Assembly (NCBI GenBank): GCA_937877455.1
Contig: CALFIU010000106.1
Span: forward strand, 1 to 13,850
Reading direction: 5' to 3'
Origin: an uncultured Bacteroidales bacterium
Lineage (GTDB): Bacteria; Bacteroidota; Bacteroidia; Bacteroidales; UBA3824
Length of the DNA stretch: 13,850 bases
This document shows positions 6,974 through 13,813 of the stretch, piece by piece. Under the pieces are notes generated by a model. The model saw only the letters and a program-made list of their open reading frames with translations, had not been told where the DNA came from and did no database searches. Position numbers and translations under genes: made by a program. Numbering within the stretch: the first letter of the stretch is position 1; every line of letters starts with the position of its first letter.

Positions 6974-8125
6974 CTAAATTCTTGATACCGCTTTTTTCAA
7001 AAGTTCCTCGTTACAACAAAGCGAGATGCGGATATATTTATCGCCGTTGCTTCCAAATATAAAGCCAGGCGTTATAAAAATAGATTTTTCGTATAATAGG
7101 TAGTCGGCGCATTCGTTACCGTCCTTGAATTTTTCTGGAGCTTTTGCCCAAATGAAAAGACCTGCGGTGTTTTTGTTAAAATTTTTGCAGCCGAGTTTTT
7201 CGAGAAATTCAATTGCTATTTCTCTTCTTCTTGCATAAACTTCGTTGATGTTGGCATACCATTCGGGACCTGCGTTTAGTGCCACCACAGCACCTTCCAT
7301 CAACGGTTTGTACATTCCGTTGTCGTAGTTGCTCTTTACTCTCAACATGCAGTCTATTACATCTTTGTTAGCAAATGCTGCACCCATTCTCATTCCCGGT
7401 AGATTGGCTGCTTTGCTAAGTGAGTTGAGTTCTATACAAACATCTAAGGCATTTTCTACTTGCAACAACGATTTTGCTTTATCTGTGAGTATAAGGCTGT
7501 AAGGGTTGTCGTTAACGAGTATAAATTTGTGTTTACGGGCAAATGCAACAAGTTTTTCAAACAATCCATCATCAGCGGTTTTGGCGGTTGGCATTCCCGG
7601 GTATGTTATCCACATTGTTTTGGTGCGATTATCAACAAGTTGTTCCAATTCGTTGAAATCGGGTTGCCAATTGTTTTCTTCGGTAAGATTGTAATATTTT
7701 ATGTTAGCACCTGCTAATTTTGCAGCTGATGTGTAGGCTGGGTAGCCTGGATTTGGAATAAGCACGGTGTCGCCTTCGTTAACAAAAGCCATATTGATTA
7801 TCAAAATGCCTTCTTTGCTGCCCATCAATGGTAACACTTCCGTGGTTGGATTTACATCAACGCTGTATATGTTTTTGTACCAATTTGCAAAGGCTTCTCG
7901 TAGTTCAGGAAGTCCTCTGTATCCTTGGTATGCGTTGCTTGCTGGACGATATAGCGCGTCAGAAATGGTATTGTGTACTTGACGGTCGGGCATCATGTCG
8001 GGGCATCCTATTCCAAGATGGATAATGTCTGCACCATTTTTTTGAAGTTCTGCCACTTCTGCTCTCTTTTTGGAGAAATAGTATTCCTCCACTGTGGCTA
8101 TTCTGTTTGCTGGGTTTACTATCAT
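6974..8125 (-). CDS. PLP-dependent class I/II aminotransferase, probably aromatic
   Basis: This is a fold-type I aminotransferase of 383 residues. The pyridoxal-phosphate lysine is K238 in SLSKAANLPGMRMG. The conserved segments LGIGCPD, YQGYRGLPELREA, GSKEGI, PNPGYPAY and VNDNPYS occur in the expected order. Its place between pheA and tyrA suggests it transaminates phenylpyruvate and 4-hydroxyphenylpyruvate to phenylalanine and tyrosine; this is an inference from context. The family also holds LL-diaminopimelate and aspartate aminotransferases, and prephenate transamination cannot be excluded. The usual NPTG motif reads YPGMPTA: a methionine stands where the asparagine that contacts the cofactor is normally found. 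The ATG at 8123-8125 is 20 bases after the pheA stop. Confidence 0.88.
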   Translation of the reverse strand: MIVNPANRIATVEEYYFSKKRAEVAELQKNGADIIHLGIGCPDMMPDRQVHNTISDALYRPASNAYQGYRGLPELREAFANWYKNIYSVDVNPTTEVLPLMGSKEGILIINMAFVNEGDTVLIPNPGYPAYTSAAKLAGANIKYYNLTEENNWQPDFNELEQLVDNRTKTMWITYPGMPTAKTADDGLFEKLVAFARKHKFILVNDNPYSLILTDKAKSLLQVENALDVCIELNSLSKAANLPGMRMGAAFANKDVIDCMLRVKSNYDNGMYKPLMEGAVVALNAGPEWYANINEVYARRREIAIEFLEKLGCKNFNKNTAGLFIWAKAPEKFKDGNECADYLLYEKSIFITPGFIFGSNGDKYIRISLCCNEELLKKAVSRI

Positions 8126-8145
8126 TTTTTTATGTTGTTTTTTTA

Positions 8146-8991
8146 CTATTGTTTGTGAATTTCGCTAAACGATTTTTGACCTCCGGCGTATTCGCCAAGA
8201 ATATTTACTTCGCGTAACAACGGTCTAATAGCTGTTAGCATGTTTTGATATTTTATGCGGTCGTTGAATGTAACATCAATATAAAACATGTAGTTTAATG
8301 GCTGACCAATGATTGGCACGGATTCAATTTTTGTTAGGTCAACATCGTAGAAAGAAATAATGCTAAGAATTTGGCTGAGCCTACCCACTTGATTTGGCAA
8401 TACAATGTTAAGGGATGCTTTGTCGAAATTGTCAACAATGTTGTCGGCGGCACGTTGAATAACCAAAAATCTTGTGTAGTTTTTTTTGTTGGTTTCTATT
8501 CCACCAGCAATTATGTCCAATCCGTAAAGTTGAGCCGCCAACTCGCTTCCAACAGCTCCAACAGTTGTGAGTTTTTCTTCTGCTACTTGCTTGAGACTCA
8601 ACGCTGTATCCTCGCTTTCAACAAGTCTAATGTTGGGATATTTTCTAAAAAATTGTCGCGTTTGATTAATTGCCATGTAGTGGCTACGCACTTCGGTGAG
8701 GTCTTCTATTTTTACGCCCGGAAGTACAGCGAGGTTTTGTTTTATGCGTATAAATATTTCGCCACATATCTTAACGTCTTTCTGCTTAAGCAGAGTGAGA
8801 TTGGCATGTATGGTGCCGCTGATGGTATTTTCTATTGCCATCATGGCATAGTCGCTTTCAAAATCTGTTACCGAGTCGAGCGTTTCTTCAAAAGTCATTT
8901 TTTCAACAATCTCCACATTTTGATTGGAGAAATATTCGCGGGCGGCTTTTTCGTGGAAAGCTCCTCTTACTCCCTGTATCGCTATTTTCAT
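8146..8991 (-). CDS. pheA: Prephenate dehydratase with ACT domain
   Basis: The enzyme dehydrates and decarboxylates prephenate to phenylpyruvate, the branch leading to phenylalanine. Residues 1 to about 180 are the catalytic domain, with QGVRGAFHEKAA at the start, IENTISG at 53-59, VRSHYMAINQ around H104, and the catalytic TRF motif at 173-175. Residues about 190-275 are a C-terminal ACT domain that normally binds phenylalanine. There the GALV-type motif is NQVGRL (200-205) and the ESRP motif reads ESVP (223-226), so feedback sensitivity may differ from E. coli PheA. There is no fused chorismate mutase; that activity is in the DAHP synthase fusion four genes into the operon. It is the first gene after the attenuator; its ATG (8989-8991) follows the terminator U-tract by 15 bases. 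Confidence 0.94.
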   Translation of the reverse strand: MKIAIQGVRGAFHEKAAREYFSNQNVEIVEKMTFEETLDSVTDFESDYAMMAIENTISGTIHANLTLLKQKDVKICGEIFIRIKQNLAVLPGVKIEDLTEVRSHYMAINQTRQFFRKYPNIRLVESEDTALSLKQVAEEKLTTVGAVGSELAAQLYGLDIIAGGIETNKKNYTRFLVIQRAADNIVDNFDKASLNIVLPNQVGRLSQILSIISFYDVDLTKIESVPIIGQPLNYMFYIDVTFNDRIKYQNMLTAIRPLLREVNILGEYAGGQKSFSEIHKQ

Positions 8992-9006
8992 TTGCTTTTT
9001 TTTAAT

Positions 9007-9040
9007 AAAAAAGCCTCACCGTATTTTGGTGAGGCTTTTT
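9007..9040 (-). terminator. Attenuator terminator upstream of pheA
   Basis: In the minus-strand transcript, AAAAAGCCTCACC pairs with GGTGAGGCTTTTT across a 7-base loop (13 bp, the inner 8 GC-rich), then six U. It lies between the leader peptide and pheA, so it would stop transcription before any operon gene. Its 5' arm (9027-9035) can instead pair with the antiterminator segment at 9082-9090. Confidence 0.9.
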
Positions 9041-9099
9041 AATTATTTTGTATTATTAACAAAAAACACAAAGAATTTATGGCCTCACCATTTTGGTAA
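9027..9099 (-). promoter_or_regulatory. Antiterminator and protector segments of the phe/tyr attenuator
   Basis: Four segments are visible in the minus-strand RNA. Segment 1 is UUACCA (9094-9099, leader codons 16-18). Segment 2 is UGGUGAGGC (9082-9090, leader codons 18-22). Segment 3 is GCCUCACCA (9027-9035). Segment 4 is GGUGAGGC (9013-9020). Segments 1:2 pair over 6 bp (one G-U) with an AAA loop, 2:3 over 9 bp, and 3:4 over 8 GC-rich bp followed by a U-tract. A ribosome stalled on the aromatic codons covers segment 1 and leaves 2 free for 3, allowing read-through. A ribosome at the stop codon covers 2, so 3:4 forms and transcription ends. Confidence 0.8.
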
Positions 9100-9145
9100 A
9101 GTAAAAATAAAAGGCGTAATAATATGCTTTGATGTTTTTGTTCAC
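9077..9145 (-). CDS. Phenylalanine/tyrosine-rich leader peptide
   Basis: A 22-codon frame from GTG (9143-9145) to TAA (9077-9079) gives MNKNIKA, then YYYAFYFYF, then TKMVRP. Codons 8-16 (9098-9124) hold five tyrosines and three phenylalanines in nine positions. This is the expected signature of a leader peptide that gauges charged Tyr- and Phe-tRNA, placed before an operon that makes exactly these two amino acids. A TTG further upstream in the frame falls inside the promoter -7 box, so GTG is the start compatible with the promoter. Upstream bases are A-rich (AAAAAGAAAATTAAA), as is usual for Bacteroidetes ribosome binding. The peptide itself probably has no function beyond being translated. 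It would be missed by gene finders because of its size. Confidence 0.85.
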   Translation of the reverse strand: MNKNIKAYYYAFYFYFTKMVRP

Positions 9146-9166
9146 TTTAATTTTCTTTTTACGCTG

Positions 9167-9199
9167 CAAAATTATTATTTTTTATTTTAATGCTGCAAA
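9167..9199 (-). promoter_or_regulatory. Promoter of the aromatic amino acid operon
   Basis: On the minus strand, TTTG (9196-9199) and TAATTTTG (9167-9174) match the Bacteroidetes -33 TTTG and -7 TAnnTTTG boxes with 21 bases between them. Transcription would begin near 9160, about 15 bases before the leader GTG. The motif TTTGCAGC occurs at both boxes, so its repetition may be incidental or may mark an operator. Confidence 0.7.
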
Positions 9200-9247
9200 T
9201 TTTTTCTAATATTTTTTAAAAGTTTTTTTCAAGGACGTGTCTTTTGT

Positions 9248-9255
9248 TATATTTG
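9248..9255 (+). promoter_or_regulatory. Putative -7 box for the hybrid sensor gene
   Basis: These bases read TATATTTG, fitting TAnnTTTG, and end 18 bases before the ATG at 9274. The -33 position lies in a T-run without a clean TTTG. The arrangement is divergent from the aromatic operon promoter at 9167-9199. Confidence 0.45.
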
Positions 9256-9273
9256 CAACCGATTTTTAGGGGA

Positions 9274-10272
9274 ATGAAAACTTTTTTGTTGGTTGTTTTT
9301 ATATGTTGCTGTGGAGTTTTTGTGGCTGATGCTCAAGACTTAGACAGCCTTTTTGGTGTTTTTTACCTTCAAAACACCGATGATGCTAAAACTGAAAAAG
9401 CTAACGAAATTTTTAAAACTCTAAAAAGTCTTGACTATTTTTCCGAAGATGTAGAGTGTAAAAAAGCCGACAATTTTATGTATGGCAACGTATATTATTG
9501 GCATGGTGAGGTGGCTTTTGAAGAAAATAACTTTCAAACTGCATCTAAACTTGGTCAAAAAGCATTGTTGTATATAGAAAAAATTGGCGATTTGTTTATG
9601 TTGTCAGATTGTCTCAACCTTGTGGCAATATCAGAATTTTCGCTTGGTAATTATCAAAAAGCGATAGATTTTTTTAATCAATGTTATCAAATTGACCTTA
9701 AAACTGGCGATGAAAGCCGTATTTCATCTTCGCTTAACTTCTTGGCTGAAGTTTATTTACAAATAAATCGTCCACAAATTGCTGAAAAATACATTCTTCA
9801 ATCAATAGAAATAGAAAAAAAACTCGGACGAAGAGCACAACTCGCCATTCGTTATGGTCGAGCATCGGCAGTTTACCTGCAACTCAACGATTATCCTTTA
9901 GCGTTAGACTTTGCCAAACGTGCTTGTCAATTGGATAGCGTTGACAATAGACAAGAAAAAATGGCTGTAAGGCTTGTGCAAACTTCTGAGGTTTACATGG
10001 CAATGGACAGCGATAGTATGGCTCTTAAAATTTTGAATAATGCTTTAGAAATTTTTGAAACTACCGAAAATAACAAATATATTGCTGTGTGCTGTTGCAA
10101 AATTGCCAAGTTGCTTTTTAAAACCACGATATTGACAATGCCGAAAACCATTACCAAAAATCGTTGGTTTTGTGCCGTAAAATGGGGCTTAAACCGTTGG
10201 AACGCGATGTGGAACAGGGATTATACCTTATTTTTAAACAAAAAAACAGCGATTCGGCTATTGTTCATTTAG
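9274..10272 (+). CDS. Hybrid two-component sensor, N-terminal TPR part (frameshifted gene, 5' half)
   Basis: This is the periplasmic sensing half of a hybrid sensor/regulator. The ATG at 9274 begins a clear signal peptide (MKTFLLVVFICCCGVFVADAQ); in-frame TTG codons upstream overlap the -7 box and are not used here. Several TPR motifs follow from about residue 65 to 280, for example YYWHGEVAFEENNFQTASKL and LVAISEFSLGNYQKAIDFF, which would form a ligand- or protein-binding superhelix. Genuine sequence ends at K283 (10120-10122). After that this frame gives about 49 residues of basic, low-quality sequence to the stop at 10270-10272. In the next frame the TPR pattern resumes at once (NHDIDNAENHYQKSL). 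One missing A in the run at 10120-10123 would join both parts into a protein of about 937 residues. Confidence 0.8.
   Translation: MKTFLLVVFICCCGVFVADAQDLDSLFGVFYLQNTDDAKTEKANEIFKTLKSLDYFSEDVECKKADNFMYGNVYYWHGEVAFEENNFQTASKLGQKALLYIEKIGDLFMLSDCLNLVAISEFSLGNYQKAIDFFNQCYQIDLKTGDESRISSSLNFLAEVYLQINRPQIAEKYILQSIEIEKKLGRRAQLAIRYGRASAVYLQLNDYPLALDFAKRACQLDSVDNRQEKMAVRLVQTSEVYMAMDSDSMALKILNNALEIFETTENNKYIAVCCCKIAKLLFKTTILTMPKTITKNRWFCAVKWGLNRWNAMWNRDYTLFLNKKTAIRLLFI
10115..10128 (+). other. Frameshift site in the hybrid sensor gene
   Basis: The bases CTTTTTAAAACCACG connect the two frames. Adding one A to the AAAA run gives the continuous reading LLFKNHDIDNAE. The C-terminal frame has a TAA at 10119-10121, so the switch must lie at or just after this run. 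The cause may be a natural mutation or a sequencing or assembly error. Confidence 0.8.
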
Positions 10273-12086
10273 AAAACTTTATAATTCTAAACGATAGCAT
10301 TTCGGCTCTTGAAACCCAAAAAGAAATTTCAAATCTTGATGCTAAATATCAAACCGAAGCTCTTAAAAAAGATAATGCTGCCAAAGAGCGTGAAAATAAG
10401 ATTATAATTTGCATATCAATAATATTGATAATAATTTTGGGCTGTGCAATAGCAACAATGGCAGGCGCATTGAAAACAAAGTCGAAGGCTCAAAAAGCAT
10501 CTGAAAAAGTTGCCAAAGCGCGCGAAGAATTTTTTACCAATATAACTCACGAATTGCGAACACCGTTAACAGTGGTGCTTGGTATGGCGGATAGGCTTGC
10601 CAACGGAAAACTTGCGCAGCAAGAAACGCCGCAATCGGCTGGTAAAATTATTCTTAGGCAAAGCAAAAATCTTTCTGATTTGGTTGAAAATCTTCTCGAT
10701 TTTTCTAAAATTAAAAGCGCACTCAATCCGCCTCAAACAAAAAGTGGCGACATTGTAAAACACATACAAACCGTGGTGGAAAATTTTGAGCAGTTTGCAA
10801 AAGATAAAAATGTGGTTTTAAAATTTTTACCCGAAATTGATAGTTTAAACGCCATTTATCCTAACGATTACCTTGATAAAATACTTAACAATCTAATTTC
10901 CAATGCTATAAAATATTCAAAACCCACTGACGGCTTTGTTAATGTAGCAACAAATTATCACGACAAAACATTTTTTATAAAGGTAACCGACAATGGCATA
11001 GGCATTTCGACTGAAAATTTAAAACACATATTCGACTATTTTTTTCGCGAAAATCAGTTTAGTGGAGTAACAGGCACAGGAATAGGGCTTGCTCTTACTA
11101 AATTGTGTGTTAGAGCAATAGGTGGCCGCATAAGTGTAAAATCTGAACTTGGTAATGGTAGTGAGTTTTTGGTGGAATTTCCTTTACAAGAATTGCCACA
11201 TATTATTCCCCAAAAAATAACAGAAACAGAAGACGAAACGCTCAAAAAAATACTTATTGTAGAAGATAATCCCGATATATCGTATTTTATAAGTTCGGAA
11301 TTACAAAATACTTATTCTGTGTGTTGTGCTGGCGATGGAGCTGAGGGACTAAAAAAAGCAGCGGAAATTGTTCCCGATTTAATAATTTCTGATGTAATGA
11401 TGCCAAATGTTAATGGCTTGCAAATGGCAGAGCAAATACGTAATTCTCAATTGTTAAACCATATTCCAATAATTTTTGTAACTGCAAAAACTGCCGAAAA
11501 AGACAAAATCGCTGGTCTTAATGCGGGCGCGGTGGCGTATCTCTACAAACCGTTTAATAGCAACGAACTTAATGCGCTGATAGAAAATCTATTGGCTATG
11601 CGCGATAGTTTGAGAAAAAAATATTCTGAAGTTGTTCTTTTGCAAAAAATTAATCAAAAAAATATCAATCAAGAAGTTGAACAGCAACCCGAAAATAAAC
11701 AAAAAGTTGATTCTAAATCCCAAGATACCAAACCAATAAAAGAAAAAAGCGAACTCAACCCTCAGGATATTAAATTTTTGGAAAAATTTAATTTACACCT
11801 TTCTAACGGGATAAAAATTGGAACTTTCGATGCAGAAACGTTGGCAGGGAATATGTGTTTGAGTCGTAGTCAATTAAACAGAAAAATACTTGCACTTACA
11901 GGACTTAACACAACTGCATATATAATAAGGCAACGCATTGGATTGGCTCAAAAACTGCTAAAAGACGATGCTGGAATGCAAGTTGGAGATGTGACAATGC
12001 AATGTGGATTTGACGATGTAAGTTATTTTTCGCGCATTTTTAAACAAGTAACAGGCTCTACACCTCGCGATTTTAGAAAAAATTAG
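10164..12086 (+). CDS. Hybrid histidine kinase-response regulator-AraC regulator (frameshifted gene, 3' part)
   Basis: Counting from the TTG at 10164, the end of the TPR region and a short charged linker (to about 78) lead to one membrane helix (79-103). A HisKA domain follows, with the phosphorylatable H129 in NITHELRTPL. The HATPase domain has the N box NNLISNAIKYS, the G1 box VTDNGIGIS and the G2 box GTGIGLAL. The receiver domain holds LIVEDNPD and the phosphoacceptor D410 in IISDVMMP, with TAK and KPF downstream. A Q/K/E-rich linker precedes an AraC-type double helix-turn-helix (about 545-640) ending YFSRIFKQVTGSTPRDFRKN. Signals sensed outside would pass through H129 and D410 to DNA binding. 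The frame is open upstream to 10122 and continues the gene at 9274; no true start of its own is likely. The likely target is the beta-helix gene downstream. Confidence 0.9.
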   Translation: MVLCRKMGLKPLERDVEQGLYLIFKQKNSDSAIVHLENFIILNDSISALETQKEISNLDAKYQTEALKKDNAAKERENKIIICISIILIIILGCAIATMAGALKTKSKAQKASEKVAKAREEFFTNITHELRTPLTVVLGMADRLANGKLAQQETPQSAGKIILRQSKNLSDLVENLLDFSKIKSALNPPQTKSGDIVKHIQTVVENFEQFAKDKNVVLKFLPEIDSLNAIYPNDYLDKILNNLISNAIKYSKPTDGFVNVATNYHDKTFFIKVTDNGIGISTENLKHIFDYFFRENQFSGVTGTGIGLALTKLCVRAIGGRISVKSELGNGSEFLVEFPLQELPHIIPQKITETEDETLKKILIVEDNPDISYFISSELQNTYSVCCAGDGAEGLKKAAEIVPDLIISDVMMPNVNGLQMAEQIRNSQLLNHIPIIFVTAKTAEKDKIAGLNAGAVAYLYKPFNSNELNALIENLLAMRDSLRKKYSEVVLLQKINQKNINQEVEQQPENKQKVDSKSQDTKPIKEKSELNPQDIKFLEKFNLHLSNGIKIGTFDAETLAGNMCLSRSQLNRKILALTGLNTTAYIIRQRIGLAQKLLKDDAGMQVGDVTMQCGFDDVSYFSRIFKQVTGSTPRDFRKN

Positions 12087-12109
12087 CATTTTTTTTCATT
12101 TTGCGTCAA

Positions 12110-12141
12110 AAATCCTAATTTTTGATTTCTAAATCCTAATT
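12110..12141 (+). repeat. Direct repeat AAATCCTAATT, candidate AraC-type operator
   Basis: Two perfect 11-bp copies lie at 12110-12120 and 12131-12141. Their starts are 21 bp apart, two turns of the helix, so both face the same side. The second copy overlaps the expected -33 region of the promoter whose -7 box is at 12160-12167. AraC-family proteins typically bind direct repeats with this period, and the gene just upstream encodes one. The assignment is an inference. Confidence 0.55.
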
Positions 12142-12159
12142 ACGGCTTAAAATTTGTCA

Positions 12160-12167
12160 TATTTTTG
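12160..12167 (+). promoter_or_regulatory. Putative -7 box for the beta-helix gene
   Basis: These bases read TATTTTTG, fitting TAnnTTTG. No TTTG lies at the proper -33 distance; instead the second AAATCCTAATT copy is there, as expected of a promoter that needs an activator. The transcript would carry a 5' leader of about 110 bases. Confidence 0.5.
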
Positions 12168-12212
12168 CAATTGGGATTGGAAAATAAATCCAATAGACAA
12201 TAAAAAAGTTTT

Positions 12213-12243
12213 TTTCCGTTAATAAAAGCGGAAATATTTTCCG
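12213..12243 (+). promoter_or_regulatory. Alternative hairpins in the 5' leader of the beta-helix gene
   Basis: CGGAAA at 12229-12234 can pair with TTTCCG at 12213-12218 (10-base loop) or with TTTCCG at 12238-12243 (3-base loop), but not with both. Neither hairpin has a terminator tail or covers the ATG at 12287. Function is unknown; it may only stabilise the message. Confidence 0.3.
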
Positions 12244-12286
12244 TAAAGAAAGAAAAATTATTTAACCAACAAAAAAATTATAGAAA

Positions 12287-13813
12287 ATGAAACTAAAAAA
12301 AATTATTGGACTTGCCGCTATCGCACTATCAGCTGCAATGATGATGCCTCAAACATCATCTGCCCAAATAGGCAAAAATCTAATTAACAAAGCAAAAGAA
12401 GCCGCAAATAATGCAGTAAGTGGCAATTCGTCGTCATCTTCTTCGTCGTCAACGCCCAGCAACTCCACCTCTGGCAACACTGGTGGTAGCACTGCACAAG
12501 CCAACAGCGGCACAAAGGGTAACGGCAAAACTTATTATGTTTCGGCATCGGGAAGTGGTCGTGCCGACGGTTTGAGTGCATCAACTCCTAAAAAAGACCT
12601 TCAAGCTGTGTTGAACCTCATTCGCGACAACAACGAAAATGGTGCTACAGTTAAGGTGGCAGAAGGCAATTATCTTGGATACATGAATGCTGGCTATATC
12701 GAAATTTACAACTGGATTACTCTCGAAGGTGGCTACAATTCTGATTTTTCGCAACGCGACCCGCTTAAATATATCACCAAAATTGAGCCTGATCAGAGCC
12801 ACAAAGGAACAAATGGCAACAAAGGTCTTATTACCATAAGCAAACTTGATGACGTACTAAGCACCAAAATTCTTGGTACTCTCACCATCGATGGTTTTAT
12901 GGTAAATATGGGTTATGAAACCGATTACATGCCAAACGACCCTTCTGATCCAAAAAACTGGTGTCCAAACACCAATTTTGAAACTGGTCGTATGCTTGAG
13001 CCTGACAACAGCGTTCAACACCAACTAATGCATTCCGATGCTGCAATTGCAGGAAACGTTGTTATTAAAAATTGTCTTTTTGCCAATGGAGATTATTTCG
13101 GTATACAGATTAATACTCGCCGTGGCGAAATAGAAATTTTCAACTGCGTGTTTGTTGGCAATCGTTACAGTGGCGTTCGCATTGACGGTTGGGACAAAAA
13201 AACTGGTACAAGTTCGCATGTAAACTTTCACCACAATACCGTTGGTTTTTCTTGGTGTAGAACCAAAGAACAAGAAGATATGGGATATGGTTATGAATTT
13301 ATGACCGCCGTAAATGCAGATGTTCACCACAACATTTTCCTTTGCAACAACTACTCTGCACTTGCTCGCACACACGTAATGAGCGGTCCTGATGCTGTTA
13401 TAGAAGCAAAACGTGTTACCAACATTTATGATAATGCTTTCTTTATGAATGCAGCCGACCTTCAGTTGCCATCTGCTGGTGGTGGAAAGTGGACTAACGT
13501 TAAATGCGCTCAGTTTGAAGACCTTGACGAAAAAACTGTTCCTAAGGTTGAAGGTAATTTTGAAATGCAAAGCGGAGATGCTTTTATAAAAGTTATCGAC
13601 CCTGATTATCTTGAAGCATTCTCTAATCTAAAATTAGTTTCGTCAAGCAGTTTCGACCGTAATTCTGCTGCCAACCAATATCGTTCGGCACATGGTCAAA
13701 ATATGCAAGGTACTACAACTGTACGCGGAAACATGTATGCTAATCGTTATAAAATAGACTACGCTATGAAACTTTTTGGAGCAAAGTCTGGATACGGTGC
13801 GCAGAAAAATTAA
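12287..13813 (+). CDS. Secreted right-handed beta-helix protein with Ser-rich linker
   Basis: The 508-residue protein starts with a signal peptide (MKLKKIIGLAAIALSAAMMM, cleaved near SSAQ). A low-complexity linker of Ser, Thr, Asn and Gly follows (about residues 45-80). Then comes TYYVSASGSGRADGLSASTP, a beginning typical of secreted DUF1565-like and pectate-lyase-like beta-helix proteins, in which the phrase 'GtaspqkPf' is common. Rung-like repeats with asparagine ladders appear further on (VVIKNCLFANGDYFGIQI, IEIFNCVFVGNRYSGVRI, VNFHHNTVGFSW, ADVHHNIFLCNNYSAL). Such folds bind or cleave polysaccharides or act as surface adhesins; no catalytic set is identifiable, so no enzyme activity is claimed. 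There is no LPXTG or clear C-terminal sorting domain. The gene follows the hybrid regulator on the same strand, and the operator repeat between them suggests control by it. Confidence 0.75.
   Translation: MKLKKIIGLAAIALSAAMMMPQTSSAQIGKNLINKAKEAANNAVSGNSSSSSSSSTPSNSTSGNTGGSTAQANSGTKGNGKTYYVSASGSGRADGLSASTPKKDLQAVLNLIRDNNENGATVKVAEGNYLGYMNAGYIEIYNWITLEGGYNSDFSQRDPLKYITKIEPDQSHKGTNGNKGLITISKLDDVLSTKILGTLTIDGFMVNMGYETDYMPNDPSDPKNWCPNTNFETGRMLEPDNSVQHQLMHSDAAIAGNVVIKNCLFANGDYFGIQINTRRGEIEIFNCVFVGNRYSGVRIDGWDKKTGTSSHVNFHHNTVGFSWCRTKEQEDMGYGYEFMTAVNADVHHNIFLCNNYSALARTHVMSGPDAVIEAKRVTNIYDNAFFMNAADLQLPSAGGGKWTNVKCAQFEDLDEKTVPKVEGNFEMQSGDAFIKVIDPDYLEAFSNLKLVSSSSFDRNSAANQYRSAHGQNMQGTTTVRGNMYANRYKIDYAMKLFGAKSGYGAQKN

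Noticed and set aside
8371..9042. 223-codon frame on + opposite pheA
   Set aside because: It mirrors the pheA coding strand. The Cys/Phe/Tyr-rich translation is typical of an antisense shadow, and it has no promoter or family motifs.
9040..9076. Phe-rich string FFVFFV after the leader stop, first taken as the leader peptide
   Set aside because: This frame has no start codon and a TGA just upstream. The GTG-started frame at 9077-9145 has the aromatic run, a promoter and the right position relative to the hairpins.
10115..10128. Programmed -1 frameshift in the hybrid sensor
   Set aside because: A -1 slip on TTT-AAA would put TAA in the A site, and AAA would pair poorly after slipping. An indel is simpler.
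12106..12125. Inverted repeat TCAAAAAT/ATTTTTGA as terminator of the hybrid regulator
   Set aside because: The arms are nearly all A and T and no T-run follows. It overlaps the direct-repeat operator candidate, which explains the site better.
13025..13570. 181-codon frame on - opposite the beta-helix gene
   Set aside because: It lies wholly antisense to a gene with signal peptide and beta-helix repeats; the translation shows no family motifs.
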